Positions 11,634 through 26,600 of a DNA stretch of 64,000 nt are shown piece by piece. Source of the DNA: Anopheles merus (lineage: Eukaryota; Arthropoda; Insecta; Diptera; Culicidae); NCBI RefSeq assembly GCF_017562075.2, contig NC_054084.1:46284697-46348696 (forward strand). Direction: 5' to 3'. The notes beneath the pieces were generated by a model, which did not search any database, was not told the DNA's origin, and was given only the letters and a program-made list of their open reading frames with translations. The position numbers and the translations under genes are program-made. How positions within the stretch are numbered: the first letter of the stretch is position 1; the number at the start of each line of letters is the position of its first letter.

Positions 11634-14600
11634 GTAAGTATTCCTAACGCGATTTTGGCAATCAGCAGTATTGTTATTAAACTCCTTTCATTCATTGCAT
11701 TCCTTTCAGATGATTGTGATAAAGATGGCACCGCTTGCTCGAATGGAGTGTGCTTAGACGGCCAATGCCACTGCAATGATGGTTTTGGTGGTTGTAACTG
11801 CCAAGTTCCGGGTAAGTTTACTTCCTTTTTGTTCAATTGTTTCATAAAAAGGTACTAAAAACACTTATAAATCATTCTCTTTGCCAGATGAAAACGAATG
11901 TAAATATCGACCCTGTGACGTTTTCGCCCATTGTACAAACACCCTAGGCAGCTTCACCTGTACGTGCTTTCCTGGCTATCAAGGCGACGGTCTTCATTGT
12001 GAAGGTAAGTGAACAGCGAAACATGAACACGCCCTCGATGGTGGTGGCTAATCTGGTTTGTTGCTCTGCAGATATCGACGAGTGTCAGGATCCAAACATC
12101 GCACAGCGTTGTGTTGAGAATGCCGAATGTTGCAACCTACCAGCGCACTTTGTGTGCAAATGCAAACCCGGCTTCGAAGGCGACGGTGAAGAGCGATGTG
12201 CAGGTAAGAGAGTGCGTGGAGCTATCTCTTAAAAGCAACGATCTCAACAAACCTTACTGCTCGTTTCTTGGACAGATATCAACGAATGCTTGGATCCGCA
12301 AGCGTGTGGCCTGAACGCGGAATGCGTCAACCTGCCCGGCAACTACACCTGCCAGTGCAGGGAGGGCTACTACGGCGATCCGTACAACGGGTGCGTCGAT
12401 GTGGATGAGTGCGTTCAGCCCGGCGTTTGCGGACCAGGTGCCATATGTACGAACCTTGAGGGCGGTTATCGCTGCGACTGCCCGCAAGGATTCGATGGAG
12501 ATGCACGCTCGGCTCAGGGATGTTTGGATTACGATGAGTGCGCACGTTCACCGTGCGGCCGGAATGCGCTTTGCCGCAACGAGGTGGGCAGCTTCCGGTG
12601 TGAATGTCAACAGGGCTTTTCAGGCGACCCGATGACGGACTGTCAAGGTAAGTGGCCGGGGGTGTGTGGGGAGTGCGGGTCGAACTGTTATGGTCCGCCG
12701 ACCATTGCTTTTCGCCAAACAGGCCAACGCCTACCAATCACCATGCTTCACCGACTAACGCATTCGGTATTCTAACTCTCAATTTGCATTTTGCCATAAA
12801 TCATATTCGCCTGTTGGGAACCACACATGACACACTCTCATCACCTACCACTCTTCATCGCCATGGGACCGACCGATCTCTTCGCCGACATCACACGTGC
12901 GGGCAAATCGGGCAATGGTGCGCCAAACTGCCGGCTACTAACAATCGCACACGCGGCCACGGGCAAAACATCATGCTCATTGTTCCGCTGCAACATCACA
13001 AACATCACACACCACCACCATACATCACCACAACCACGAACCATCGACAAACTCGGCCGGTAGACGTGGACGAGTGTTCCGGTAATCCGTGCGCGGAGGG
13101 TGCGATTTGCATTAACACGCCCGGCGGCTACCGGTGCAAATGTCCGCCCGGATTGGTGGCCTCAGACGACGGTCAGTGCACGGACGTCAACGAATGTGCG
13201 AAGGCCCATGCTTGCGGTGAAAATGCCAAGTGCATCAACTTTCCCGGATCCTACAAATGCTTGTGTCCGCAGGGATACGAGGGACGCGGTGAATTGTTCT
13301 GCAAAAGTTAGTTTTATTCGCTTTCATACCCCCCATACCCTTACCTCAATGACTTCCTCGAGTCATCCTCGATGATCGACTGACGAAAGATGATCGCTAT
13401 TAGTGATGGGAAAATCAAATTGACGTACGAGGTTCGTTCCGTCCGTTCAAAGGAACTTTCAAAGCTTAGGTCACAATCATATTACAAAATATTTTTTTTG
13501 AGCTTACTTATGATTCAAAAGGTTAAAACGAGTTCTTCAGTTGATTCAATTTTTCTGTAATTTTGTTACAACTTTTTGGAGACTGAAATTCATGACAGTG
13601 ATATATTGGCTAGAAATTTATATCTCGTTCAGCTGTCTGAAATTCATCAATACGTTTCAACGGAAACTGTACTTCTTTTGAAAGAAAGTAGTTAGTAATT
13701 TGCTTAAAAATTTGTAAGCATGTATTTATGCAAAACTGTGAGCCCATACTTGGATCATTATCCGTTCCTACTCGATAAGGAGTTTTCGGGGAGTTTCCCA
13801 TCACTACTCGCTAGCATTGGCCCTGTCACACTCCGGCAGTCGATCGTCCGAGATTGGTTCTGAGTACGCTTTAGCTTCCATCTACTAATGTCTTGCGCAC
13901 ATCTCATAACACAATCCCACGTACACATGAACACACACGCACACTCACACCCACATCCACACACATGATTCTGTTTTCACCTTCTCTAGATGTAAACGAA
14001 TGCCTTGATAATCCATGCGGGGAAAATGCGCTATGCACGGACACGGTGGGAAGCTTTATCTGCTCATGCAAACCAGAATACACCGGCGACCCGTTTCGGG
14101 GCTGCGTCGATATAGACGAGTGCAGCGCGTACGAGAAGCCGTGCGGCGAGCACGCGATCTGCGAGAACGCGTCGCCCGGGTACAACTGTCTCTGCCCGCA
14201 AGGGTACGTGGGTCGGCCGAACGCGAAAGTGGCCTGCGAACAGGCGGACGTGAACGTGCTGTGCACGACCGCCTTCGACTGCACCAACAATGCGGAGTGC
14301 ATCGAGGGTCAGTGCTTCTGTCAGGACGGGTTCGAGCCACAGGGCTCGGTGTGTGTCGACGTGGATGAGTGTCGAAGTGGCGCGGGGGGCTTGCGCAAGG
14401 AGCCCGCCTGCGGACCGTCGGCGGTGTGCGTGAATACGCCCGGCTCGTACCGGTGCGAGTGTGAGGCGGGCTTCATCGGAACGCCGCCCCGAGTGCCGTG
14501 CAAACCGCCCTGTGCGGACGTGAAGTGTGGTAAGAACGCGTACTGCAAGGCGGAGGGCCAGGAAGCGTTCTGCATCTGCGAAGAGGGGTGGACGTTCAAC

Positions 14601-17600
14601 CCGGCCGACATTGGGGCCGGCTGCGTCGACATTGACGAGTGTGATCCGGCCCAGGGCCCGAACGGGCGGTGCGGCTTGAACGCGGTCTGCACGAACCACC
14701 CGGGCAGCTACAGCTGTACCTGCCCGCCCGGGTATACGGGCGATGCGACACGCCAGTGCCAGGATGTGGACGAGTGTGCCCGCCCCGGTGCGTGCGGCAC
14801 GAACGCACTCTGCAAGAACCTCGACGGATCGCATCAGTGCAGTTGTCCGGCGGGCTCGATTGCCGATCCGGATCCGAGTGTGCGGTGTATCAGTGTGGTT
14901 GCCTGTGCAAAGGACGCGGACTGTCCCGGCAATGCGGTGTGCGATCAGCAGAAGCGCTGTCTGTGTCCGGAGCCGAACGTCGGCAATGACTGTCGCCATC
15001 CGTGCGAGAAGGTTACCTGTGGGCCGAACGCCCACTGTATGTTGGTGCCGGGCGGAGGCGCCCAATGTCTGTGCAGCGAGGGTTTCACCGGCCAGCCGGG
15101 TCAATGCGTGGACATCAACGAGTGTGGAGCCAACCCGTGTCCGAGTGGAGCGGTGTGTACGAATCTCCCCGGCGGTTACACCTGTCAGTGTCCGGGCGGA
15201 AGCTCGGGCGATCCGTACTCGGGCGGCTGTTCCAAGTCCGCCCTGAACGCGTGTGGCGAGAGCAACCCCTGCCCGGCGGGGGAGAAATGTGTGCAGGACG
15301 CGTACAGCGGCAACAGTGTGTGCATCTGCGGGCAGGGCTACAAGCGCGACTCGAAGGGGCGCTGTCGCGATGTGGACGAGTGTGCGGACGACAGCGGCAA
15401 GACGGCGTGCGGTGTGAACGCGTTCTGCAAAAACCTGCCCGGCAGCTACGAGTGCCGGTGTCCGGCCGGGTTCAACGGCAATCCGTACCAGTCGTGCGAC
15501 GAGTGCCACAGTGCGGAGTGTCGCTGTGCCGCGCCGTACAAGCTGATGGAGGGCAACTGCGTGCTGGACAGCTGCTCGCCGGACGGCAAGTGTCCGGGCG
15601 GCGCGGAATGCATCACGATTACGGGCGGCGTTAGCTACTGCGCCTGCCCGAAAGGGTTCCGCACGCTCGCGAATGGCCACTGCGAGGACATTGACGAGTG
15701 TGGCGAGGGGCAGCAGGTGTGCGGGTACGACGCGATCTGTCTGAACACGATCGGTGGCTTCGAGTGCAAGTGCCCGCTCGGCTACTCGGGCGATCCGTAC
15801 CATGGGCTGTGCACGCTGGCGCAAAAGCGTTGCGCTGCGGACCGGGAGTGCGGTGCGAACGAGCGGTGCGTCCAGCCGGGTGAGTGTGTCTGCCCGCCGC
15901 CGTACTACATGGACGCGTACGATGGCAACCGGTGCAAGAGCCCGTGCGAGCGGTTCCCGTGCGGCATGAATGCGCGCTGCACGCCGTCCGATCCGCCCCA
16001 GTGCATGTGCGAGGTCGGGTTCAAGGGCGACCCGCTGACCGGCTGCATCGACGAGGACGAGTGCGCTAACAGTCCGTGCGCGTACGGTGCGCATTGCGTG
16101 AACCAGCGGGGCGGCTACAAGTGCGTCTGCCCTGCCGGGATGGTGGGTGACGCGTACAAGGGCGGCTGCATACTGGAGCAGGGCGCGGTCAAGAGCCAGT
16201 GCCGGCGGAACGAGGACTGCGCGGATACGCTGGCCTGCGAGCGGGGCACTTGCGTGAGTCCGTGCGCGAGCCTGCTGTGCGGACCGAACGCGTTCTGCGA
16301 GCCGGAGAAGCATGCGGCCTGGTGCCGGTGTCGGGCCGGTTTCATCGAGGGCCCGGGAGGAGACTGTGTATCACGTAAGTCGGACGAAACATCGCAGCAT
16401 CACGAGCACGTCAGCTCTAACAACCCTTCTCTTTTGTTCCACAGAATGCGAAGGGTACATGTGTGGCCAGGGAGCGATGTGCATTGTTTCCAACACCGGA
16501 CCGACCTGCAAATGTCCGCCGGGAGAGATGGGAAACCCGTTCCCGGGCGGTGCCTGCACCACGGACCAATGCTCCACCAGCAGACCGTGTGCCGATCCGC
16601 AGGTTTGCATTAACGGACGCTGCAAGCACAAGTGCGACGGGGTGATCTGTGGCATCGGAGCCACCTGCGACGCTGCCAGCGGGAAATGCATATGCGAGCC
16701 GTACTTCGTCGGCAATCCGGAGCTGATTTGCATGCCACGTAAGTGTCTCCCTGCTGCAAACGCACGCCAAACTCTTCCCCCTGTCGATCGATATTAATTG
16801 AACGCTTGTTTTGTCCCTGTCTCTCTCTCTCTCTAGCTGTCTCATCGCCTGCCTGTGAACCTTCGTGCGGCCAGAACGCACACTGCGAGTATGGCGTCGT
16901 GCAGAACGTGTGTGTGTGCAACCCCGGCACGACTGGCAATCCGTACGGGCTATGCGAGCCGCAGCAGCGCAACATGTGTAGCCGGATGCGGTGCGGAACG
17001 AACGCCGAGTGCCGCGAGTCGCTCGCCTCGGCGGAGTGCGTTTGTCCGGGCGGGTTCAGCGGCAACCCGTACGTGGCGTGCCGCGACGTGGACGAATGTT
17101 CGGCGGTCGGTGTGTGCGGTGAGGGCGCGATTTGCATCAACTCGGAGGGCAGCTTTGACTGCCGTTGCCGGCCCGGGTACGGCGGCAATCCGTTCGTGAT
17201 GTGTTCCGCGATCGAGAAAACGGTTTGCACCAATCCACGCCAGTGTCAGTGCGGCGCGAACATGCAGTGTCCGCCCGGGTACGGTTGCGTGAGTGGCGTG
17301 TGCAACAATCTGTGCGCCAACACGAGCTGCGGCCCACGGGCGGCCTGCGACGCGGGACGATGCGTCTGTCCGCCCGGGTACACGGGCAATGCGGCCGACC
17401 GCAAGACTGGCTGCGTGCCGGACGGCCAGTGCGACAGTGATGCGGACTGCGAAGCGTCCAAGATTTGCTTCCAAACGAGCAAAGGCGTGCGACGCTGTGT
17501 GGATGCGTGCAGCAAGGTGCAGTGCGGCCCGAACGCGCTCTGCGTGTCGAACGATCATCGCAGCACGTGCATCTGCGCACCGAGCTATGTGGGCAATCCG

Positions 17601-20600
17601 GGCGACCTGACGGTGGGTTGCCAGCAGGAGGCGAAGCTGGTGGCGGAGTGTCAAACCGACGGCGACTGCAAGCCGGGCCACGTGTGCACGGCTGTGACGG
17701 AGACCGGACACCAGGCGTGCGTCAATCCGTGCAGCGCGGTAGAGTGTGGCGTGCACGAGGTGTGCACGGTCAATGCGGTCAATCAACCGGTCTGCCACTG
17801 TCAGAGCGGGTACCGCTGGAATCCCGTTACCTCGGGGTGTGTGAAGCCCTCGATCCCGGACTGTACAGCGGACGCGGACTGCCATCAGGTTGCAGCCTGC
17901 CGGCCGGATGCCGTGGGCGTGCTGAAGTGCATTGCCGTGTGTACGGAGTTCACCTGCCCGCCGAACTCGGTGTGCGTGTCGTCCAATCATCGCGGCAGCT
18001 GCCAGTGTCTGCCAGGCTACACGGGCAACCCGAACGACCGCAATGGCTGCCGTCCCGAGCAGCAGAATACCTGCCTCACCAGTGCGGAGTGCGCAGAGTC
18101 GGACGCGTGCGTTGCGCACGACGGTGCGGCCCTGTCCTGCCGACCGGCCTGTGAGAGTGTGCAGTGTGGCCCGTACGCACTGTGCGTCACCAACAATCAC
18201 GCCGCGCAGTGCCAGTGTCCGCCGGGCTCGTACGCTGGCGATCCATACGACCTGGCGAAGGGATGCCAGTCGGTGCCGTGCGTCTACAACCGGGACTGTC
18301 CCTCGAACCAGCTGTGCAATCGCATGACGCACAGCTGCGTGGACGTGTGTCAGGAGGATACGTGCGGCGAGAATGCGGTGTGCATTGCGGAAAACCACCG
18401 CTCCGTGTGCCAGTGTCCGCCGGGATATCGGGCGAATCCGATTGCCGAGGTCGAATGTGCGCAGGTGCGATCGTGCGATCCGAACCCGTGCCATCCGACT
18501 GCTTCCTGCGAGCCGGGCCCGGATGGGTACGTGTGCAAGTGTCCGGTAGGACAGATCGGAAACCCTTTGACGGGATGCCGACAGGAAGGGGCCTGTCCCG
18601 GGGGAGATCGCGACTGTCCGGACGGTGCGGCCTGCGTGAACGGAAAGTGTATCGATCCGTGTCTGGCTGCGTGCGGCATCAACTCGCAGTGCACGGTCGT
18701 GAACCGGGAACCGGTGTGTAGCTGCAAGGCGAAGTACGTCCCTGGCGCGACGGGATCGGCACGAGACGGTTGTGTCCGATCGAGCAGTGGCTGTATGAGC
18801 GATCTCGACTGCAACGGAGACGTGTGTCACGGTGGCCAGTGTGCGGTTGCGTGCCGCAACACCAACGACTGCTCGCCTGGAGAGCGTTGTCTTAGCAACG
18901 TTTGTGCCGTGCCCTGTTCCGATCACAGCCAGTGCGGCCAGGGGCAGGCGTGCGCCGGTGGCATCTGTACGATCGGGTGCCGCAGCAGCCGCGACTGCAG
19001 CGGAACGACGGCCTGCATTGACTTCAAGTGTACCGACCCGTGCACGGCGGACAGGAATGCGTGCGGACCGAACGCGCTCTGCTCGGCGGTGGATCACGTG
19101 CCCCAGTGTACCTGTCCGGCCGGGTTCGAGGGCAATCCTTCGCCCGACCAGGGCTGCGTGCGGATGCCGACCAGCTGCGAAACTTCGGCACAGTGTGCCG
19201 CGAGCCACATGTGCATCGGCAATCTGTGCAGTTTGCCCTGCACCGAGACGTCGCCATCCTGTGCGATTGGAGAGCGGTGCGCTAACAGCGTTTGTGCGAA
19301 GGTTTGCTACACCAACAACAACTGTCTTCCCGGCGAGGTATGCAGTGAGACGGGTGTATGCGTGCCAGGATGCGAAACCGACGCCGACTGCCCATCGCAG
19401 CGCGTTTGCCAGGCGGGCAAGTGCAAGTGCATGAAGGGCTTCATCGGGACTCCGTTCGGATGCGCCGATATTGATGAGTGTTCCGAGCGGCCGTGCCATG
19501 CGAGCGCGGTCTGCGAGAACATTCCCGGCTCCTATCGCTGCCAGTGTCCCGAGGGAGCAGTTGGGGACGCTTACGCTAGTCCGGGCTGCCGCAAGCCGAG
19601 CCAGTGTCGCCGGGATGTCGACTGTGCGGACGAGCTGGCCTGCATCGGAGGCAAATGCCGCAGCCCGTGCAGCACGAAGCAGTGCAGCCGGAATGCGGAG
19701 TGCCAGGTGGTGGGCCACCGGGCGGAATGCTTCTGTCCGGCGGGATACCTTGGCGATGCGACGGACGGGGAGATCGGCGGCATCGGCTGCTTCAAGGTGG
19801 AGTGCGTGCACAACGAGGACTGCGGAGTGGAGCGGGCCTGCAGCGAGGAGTCGAACCGCTGCGTCAACCCCTGCGAGCAGCTCAACTGTGGCCGGGGAAC
19901 GTGCCAGATCCAGAACCATGAGGCGGTGTGCGTTTGCTACCAGGGTTACACGTTCGCCAACGGCAAGTGTGAAGACATCAACGAGTGCGCGCGCGAATCC
20001 CCTGGCCCATGCCACGAAACGGCATTGTGCGAGAATTTGCCGGGCAATTATCTGTGCTCCTGTCCGGCCGGACTGGTGGGCGACCCGGTGACTGCTGGCT
20101 GCAAGCGGGCCGATGAATGTCTGTCGAGCGAAGACTGCCCGAGCGGTGCAGTGTGTGTGAATGCCCAATGCCAAAATCCGTGTGCCGAGGCGAATGTGTG
20201 CGGCGAAAACGCACTGTGCACGGTGGTCGGCGAGCGGGCCCAATGTGAGTGTCCCCCAGCGACCCGGGGCAATCCGAAGGTAGCCTGCAAGCGGCTCGAG
20301 TGTACCACGGCGGACGAGTGTACGGCGGATCGAACGTGCATTGGCAATCGCTGCATCGATCCGTGCTCGCTCAAGAGTGCGTGCGGCAGCAGTGCGAACT
20401 GCGTGTCGAAAAACCATCTGGCCGTGTGCTCCTGTCAGCCGGGCACGACTGGCAATCCGCTGCTGGGATGTGTGCCGCTGCAGTACTGCAACGACGACCC
20501 GCAGTGCCCGACCGGCACGAAGTGTAGCGCTGGGGTGTGCTGCTCGCTGTGCGGCACCAACCGCGACTGTCTGGACGATCAGCTGTGCATACAGGGCGTG

Positions 20601-23600
20601 TGCCAGCCGACCTGTCGCTCCAACACCACCTGTCCCGACTTCCAGTACTGCCACAACGGCATCTGCACGAAGGAGTTCAAATGCCGGGCGGACGATGATT
20701 GCGGCGCGGACGAGATGTGCATCACGGACGCGAACGGGCGGTCTGAGTGTCGCAATGCGTGCAACAGTGGGCGCGTTCTGTGCGGCCGCAATGCCGACTG
20801 CAACGCACGCAACCATGTGGCGGAGTGCGAGTGCAAGCAGGGCTTCTACCGGGATGCGGGCGGCATCTGCCGCAAGGTGGAGTGCGAGCGCGATGACGAC
20901 TGCTCGTCGGACAAGGTGTGCGAGAACCACGCGTGCAAGATCGCCTGCCTGACGGGCGAGGCGCCCTGCGGCGCAAATGCGCTCTGTTCGGCCGAAAACC
21001 ATCGCCAGGTGTGCTACTGTCAGCCGGGCTTCACCGGCGACCCGAAGCGGGGCTGCTCGCTGATCGACTTCTGCAAGGAGCGACCGTGCGCACCGAACGC
21101 CAACTGTCGCAACAGCCGAGGCTCGTACCGGTGCTCGTGCCCGGCTGGGCTGGTGGGGGATCCGTACCAGGGCGGCTGCAAGCGTGCGGCCGAATGCGAG
21201 CGGAACAGTGACTGCCCGGAGGTGGCCGAGTGTGTGCAGGAGAACGGTGAATCGAAGTGTCGCGATGTTTGTGCCGGTGTTCAGTGTGGCCCGAACGCGG
21301 AGTGTGCCGCCCGGAAGCATAATGCGGAGTGCAAGTGCCGGCCGCGGTTCGAGGGCGATCCGAAGGATCTGACCAATGGCTGCAAGCCGAAACCGATGTC
21401 TTGCAAGCGCAATAATGACTGTCCGGAGAACTCGTACTGTCACGGGCAGATCTGCAAACGTAAGTCAGCAAAAGGGGAAGGGGGAGACAGGTGGGATGGG
21501 AGTTCCAGGTGTGAAGTAGGCAGCAATCCTGCATGGTACGGCCAAGAAAAGACAGAAATCAATGGTTTCGAGGTTCGAGTTCGAGTTTCGTCGAGTCGAA
21601 AAATGAAAACAATTTTTTTAATTAAACATTTTGTTTCCCAGATGTTGTTCAAGTTCAAACTTTACTATTTATTTACCTTTTTCTAGTTTACTCACTGATA
21701 ATCAAAAGTAATACCAATACCAACAAACAAACCCCATTACACTAGCACAAAATTTCAACAAACTCAATCATTTGCAAATCACTGATTCTCGTGACAACAC
21801 AAAATTCATTTCATTTAATAATGCAATCTTTGCACCTACTACTTCTACTAGCAGTAAACTCGTAATCATTTAGTAATGTTCATTCAACCGATACTGACTA
21901 CAACTCGTCCGGACATAATTCTTAATTTTCATGAATTCGTAGCATTAATAAACCCCATCAGTTTTTCACTCCACTCGGGGAATATCATCTTTCTCTCTCG
22001 GGTTAGAGTAGAGTTGTAGAGTACAAATTGCCCCCTAAACGCAGTGTGCAAAGCAAAGCCATTTAAACAAACTCTTATCGTCCATTTTGTAGCGGCCTGC
22101 TCTGAAACGGACGAATGTAACCAGGACGAGGTTTGCTCGAACGGGCAGTGCGTTAACCCGTGCCACGAGGTGAACGCCTGCGGTATGAATGCCGAGTGTT
22201 TGATGGGAGCGCATGCAAAGCAGTGCTCGTGTCCGGCAGGCTTCACCGGTGACGCAGCCGTCGAGTGTGTGCGAGGTATGTGTGACTGATCGATCGATGG
22301 TTGTGTCTGTGTCTATGGTTCATTGATTGATTGGCTTTTCGTTTTCATCAGTTCCGATATCGTGCGCGTCCAATACGGACTGTACGGATGGCAGCATCTG
22401 CAAGGAGTCGATGTGTTTGCCACGGTGCAGAAACGATCAGGAGTGTGCACTGAACGAGAAATGTCTGCAGGGTAGCTGTATGCGTAAGTATTGCATACTA
22501 AAGATCGCTTCTACGATGATCTAGTGTTAATCGAACATACCTTTGCATTACAGTGACGTGTCGTTTGGATAACGATTGCTTCCTGGGACACATATGTCTG
22601 GCGGGGCGATGCGTTTACGGCTGTCACGCAGACAGTGACTGCAGTGCCAGCGAAACCTGCCGCGACAATCGATGCGTCAACCCGTGCCAGGAAAATCCTT
22701 GCGGACCGAATGCCGCATGCACCGTGGTGAACCATCGGGCCAGCTGCTCCTGCTTCAGCGGCATGGTGCCCAGCCCGACCGCGAAGGTAGGCTGTGTGCG
22801 AGCTCCGGCCCTACAGTGTACGGAGAATCGCGACTGTGCCGACGGTACGTCCTGCATCGACCGGCTTTGCCGGCCAGTGTGTGCGAACGATCAAAGCTGC
22901 CTGAACAACGAACGCTGCGATGGCGGTTCGTGCAAGCCGATCTGTCGCAAGGATGACGATTGCCGTACGGGCGAGATCTGCCAAGGTCAAACGTGTATGA
23001 TCGGTTGCCGATCGGACGGTGGATGTGCGGACCATTTGACGTGCAGCGGGCAGCAGTGCGTCGATCCATGCCAGGAACCGATGGCCTGTGGCACGAACGC
23101 CGAGTGTGTGGTCATTGGACACCGGAAGCAGTGCAGCTGCCCGGCCGGCTTGGTGGGCGATCCGTTCAGCTTGGGCTGCCGGCAGGAGACGCGCCTCTGT
23201 CAGGCGCGTACCGACTGTCCGAAGGGGCAGGCATGCTACGGCGGTACCTGCATGCAGACGTGCCGCAACGATCAGAACTGTTTGGCCGACGAGCGGTGCG
23301 TTCGGGGAACGTGCCGAACAGTGTGCAACAGCGATGCGGCCTGTGGCGATGGATTGATCTGCGAGGGACGCATCTGTCAAGCAGGGTGTCGATCGGACAA
23401 CCAGTGCAGCAACACGCAGGCCTGCATCAACAAGAAGTGTACGGATCCGTGCGCAACGCTCGGCCAGTGTGGCTCGTGCTCGGAGTGCAAGGTCATCGAT
23501 CACGGTGTGCAGTGTAGCTGCCCGCAGGGATACCTGGGCAATCCGCTGCTGTCGTGCAGTCCGCCGGCAGAAAAGTGCAACGCGCAATGTACCTGCGACG

Positions 23601-26600
23601 AGGACGGTATGTACTGCGTGAAGGCCTGCCGCCAGCAGAAGGACTGCGGATGTGGACAAACCTGCCACCGGGGCAAGTGCCGCAGCAAATGCAACCCGGG
23701 CAACTGCCCGGCGGGACTACTCTGTCAGAATGGGGCCTGTGTGGCGGGCTGTCGCACGAACGCCGACTGCCCCAGTGAGCGGTCCTGCACCAACGGCAAG
23801 TGTGTGGATCCGTGTGCCGGTGGTAGAGCGTGCGGCAAGAATGCGCTCTGCCAGGTGTCTGACCATCGTTCGCTTTGCCTGTGCCCCGACGGTTTCCAGG
23901 GTGATCCGTCGGTAGGCTGTGTGCAGTACGAATGCCAAACCAACGTCGACTGCGAGCTGGACAAGAAGTGCGCGAGCGGAAAGTGCATCAATCCGTGCCT
24001 GAGCCCGGGTGCGTGCGGTCTGAACGCGCAGTGTCGCGTTGTGAACCGGCAGGCGCAGTGCAGCTGCACTCCCGGCTTCTTCGGCAATGCGCGTCACGAG
24101 TGCCAGCCGGTACAGAAGAACGGCTGTGCTCAGAATCCCTGCGGCGAGAATACCGTTTGCCGGGAGGATGAGAATGGCTACGAATGCTCCTGTCAGCCGG
24201 GTTGCGTGGGTGATCCGCGACAGGGCTGCCTGTGCGAGGAAAAGCTCAAGAAGGACGATTGCGAGCAGTACGCCTGTGGTACGAATGCGGTCTGCCGCAT
24301 GACCGAATGGGGTGCACCGTCGTGCGTCTGTTTGCCAACGCATCCGCACGGTGACCCGTACATGTCGTGTAAGTACTGGGGCGGACCAATTACACTCGAA
24401 GAGCGGAAAATAACGAATTGTTGTCCTTCATTTTCTACGACAGGCACTCAAGATGATACCGCGACCGACTGTCGAACGACTGGCTGTGCGGAAGGAGAGT
24501 GTGTTCGTGACGGTGCCAAGTTCATCTGCCGCAAAGGTAAGTCGGTTTGCTTTGTGTCTCACTTTGTCCTACCTCTTCTTGGCGGCGTCCTACCGCTTGG
24601 TGCTACTTCCACAGTGTGTGCGAATGCGAAGCGGGTGGACACCGTCAGAACTTCACCGTTCACCGTTTTAAATCCAACAACCATCGCTAATAGAACCGTT
24701 CAGCATCTCGAAGCGACGATAACGAAATCACGTGATTTATCACCTTATCATTTAACGTTTCAATCATTGATAAGTTCGTTCAAATAGCGTGTTTTTTTTA
24801 TAACAACACCATTCATAAACTTAAATACCCACCATTTTATTTAAGCATAACAATTATTACCAATTTAAAAAAAACTAAAATAACATGTTTCAATATTTAC
24901 AATCAAATTGGTTTGAACAATTTAAATGATTTTACTTCGCGCTGATGTATGTTTTGTTTTATACACCTTTTTTTTGGTTTAAATCGGGCACTTCAAATTT
25001 AACGAACAGATTATATATGGAACACATATTTTCCGAGTACATATACCGCATTTAATTGCAATATTTCAAAGTTTGAAGCTCATAATGCTGTTGAACCATT
25101 CCGCTCCTAAGCCTGCTCATTTAACGACAGTGAACGCTATTTTGTTTGAATAGTGTTGGCTACCACAGGCCACGCGGAAAGCGAAGTTTGACAATTTGCA
25201 AATGGTACCTCACAAACTATAAACACTGAATCTGAACATACACCCTCCACCGTACACTTTACCAAACCGTACTTTGCCTCTCACTTTACTTAGGTTAGTT
25301 ATTTGAAACTTTGTTGTTTTTTAATTTTTTTCCTGTATAAAATACCGCAATTTTCGCACGTTTTAATCTTCCAAACTCTGTTTACATGCAAAGTCACACC
25401 CTGTCTGATCCTTATATATACAAATTTAAACCATATGTTTCCGTTTACGGGATTGTTGTTGTTTTCGTTATATTAAACAAACTCACGATAACTGGTAAAA
25501 TAAAATAAAAACCAATCGATCTATTGTTCAGAATTGTCGCTGTCAGAATCGCGGTTACCCAATCTGCGCTACATTCACAGTTTACATTTGTTTCCATCAA
25601 TTTCTGTTGTCTGGGAATGCTGCACCGATGTCATTCCGCATTACCAACGTGTGCAAGCAAGTTTTAGTTTTATTTGTTTTTTTTATATTTCCTACAAAAT
25701 TTCTCGTTTCGTTCGTCTCTTTCTACATTGTTTGCTCTCGTTGTGTCTCGTTAGCGCACCGAGCTAGAATCATAAATGTAAACATGTGTAATGCAGCATC
25801 ATGTGCATTGTCCTTCTTCCGAATATTGTTGTACCTGTTACCGAGTAAAATTGTACGTAGTGTAACACACTCCCCGTCTAGCGAATGGAGAAGAAATTAT
25901 TTCAAATTTTAAAACAGTTGTCGTAGTTGTTTTAGCTCTTTCTGTCACTTCTTACTTATTTACTTAATGGAATTTTTCCCCTTTTATTTTCGTTGTTTTG
26001 TATTGTTTTGTGTATCGGATTGCTTCTCGCCAGATTGGGAACTGTGGACGGGACACTTCTCACAAATAGTTCACTACTTGCACGTGTTAGGCCTCGGGTT
26101 TTGTATGTGTAAACAAGATAAGGTTTAATATGGGGGTTTCACGTTTTGTTTTTCATACTTTTCGTATTACTACTGTTTACTTTTGATATCAAAACACACA
26201 CACCAAATATTGGTTTATTTCGCACTCGTTTCCTAGTATTCAAATTTATTTTCAGACTTTATTCTTCCCTCTCCTATTTCCCTGTTTCCTCTATCATTCT
26301 TTTTTGTTTTGTTTCGTTTTGTTCAATTTTTTCTTTTGTTTCATTTCCCTTATAATGCATTTCGCTATTCTACACCTTTGGAATTGTGATTGATGAAATG
26401 TCTATCGCGTTTGTTTCTTTTGTTTGCTCGTGTGTTTTACTTCTGCTTTAACTATAGCTTGTGTACTTAATCTGCATAGAAATGAAGTTGTACTTCACCT
26501 GTACATACGAATACGTCCCGTTTTATACCTCCCCTTACGATTCGTTCTACCATTTTGATCGACTACTAGGACAGTGCCGATAAAACAAAAGCCGTCTTAT

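Noticed and set aside
14064..16313. A 749-codon minus-strand ORF opposite exon 8
   Set aside because: Same codon-bias artefact; the sense strand encodes clear EGF modules.
16950..21443. A 1497-codon minus-strand ORF opposite exon 10
   Set aside because: It mirrors Cys-rich, G/C-ending sense codons that avoid antisense stops. It has no recognisable domain.
21460..21686. Exon 10 ORF extension past the donor
   Set aside because: It loses the cysteine pattern after a perfect GTAAGT donor and ends in AT-rich sequence.
24605..24787. Possible small exon after CACAG near 24612
   Set aside because: The frame lacks EGF or spacer cysteine spacing and has no fitting donor.
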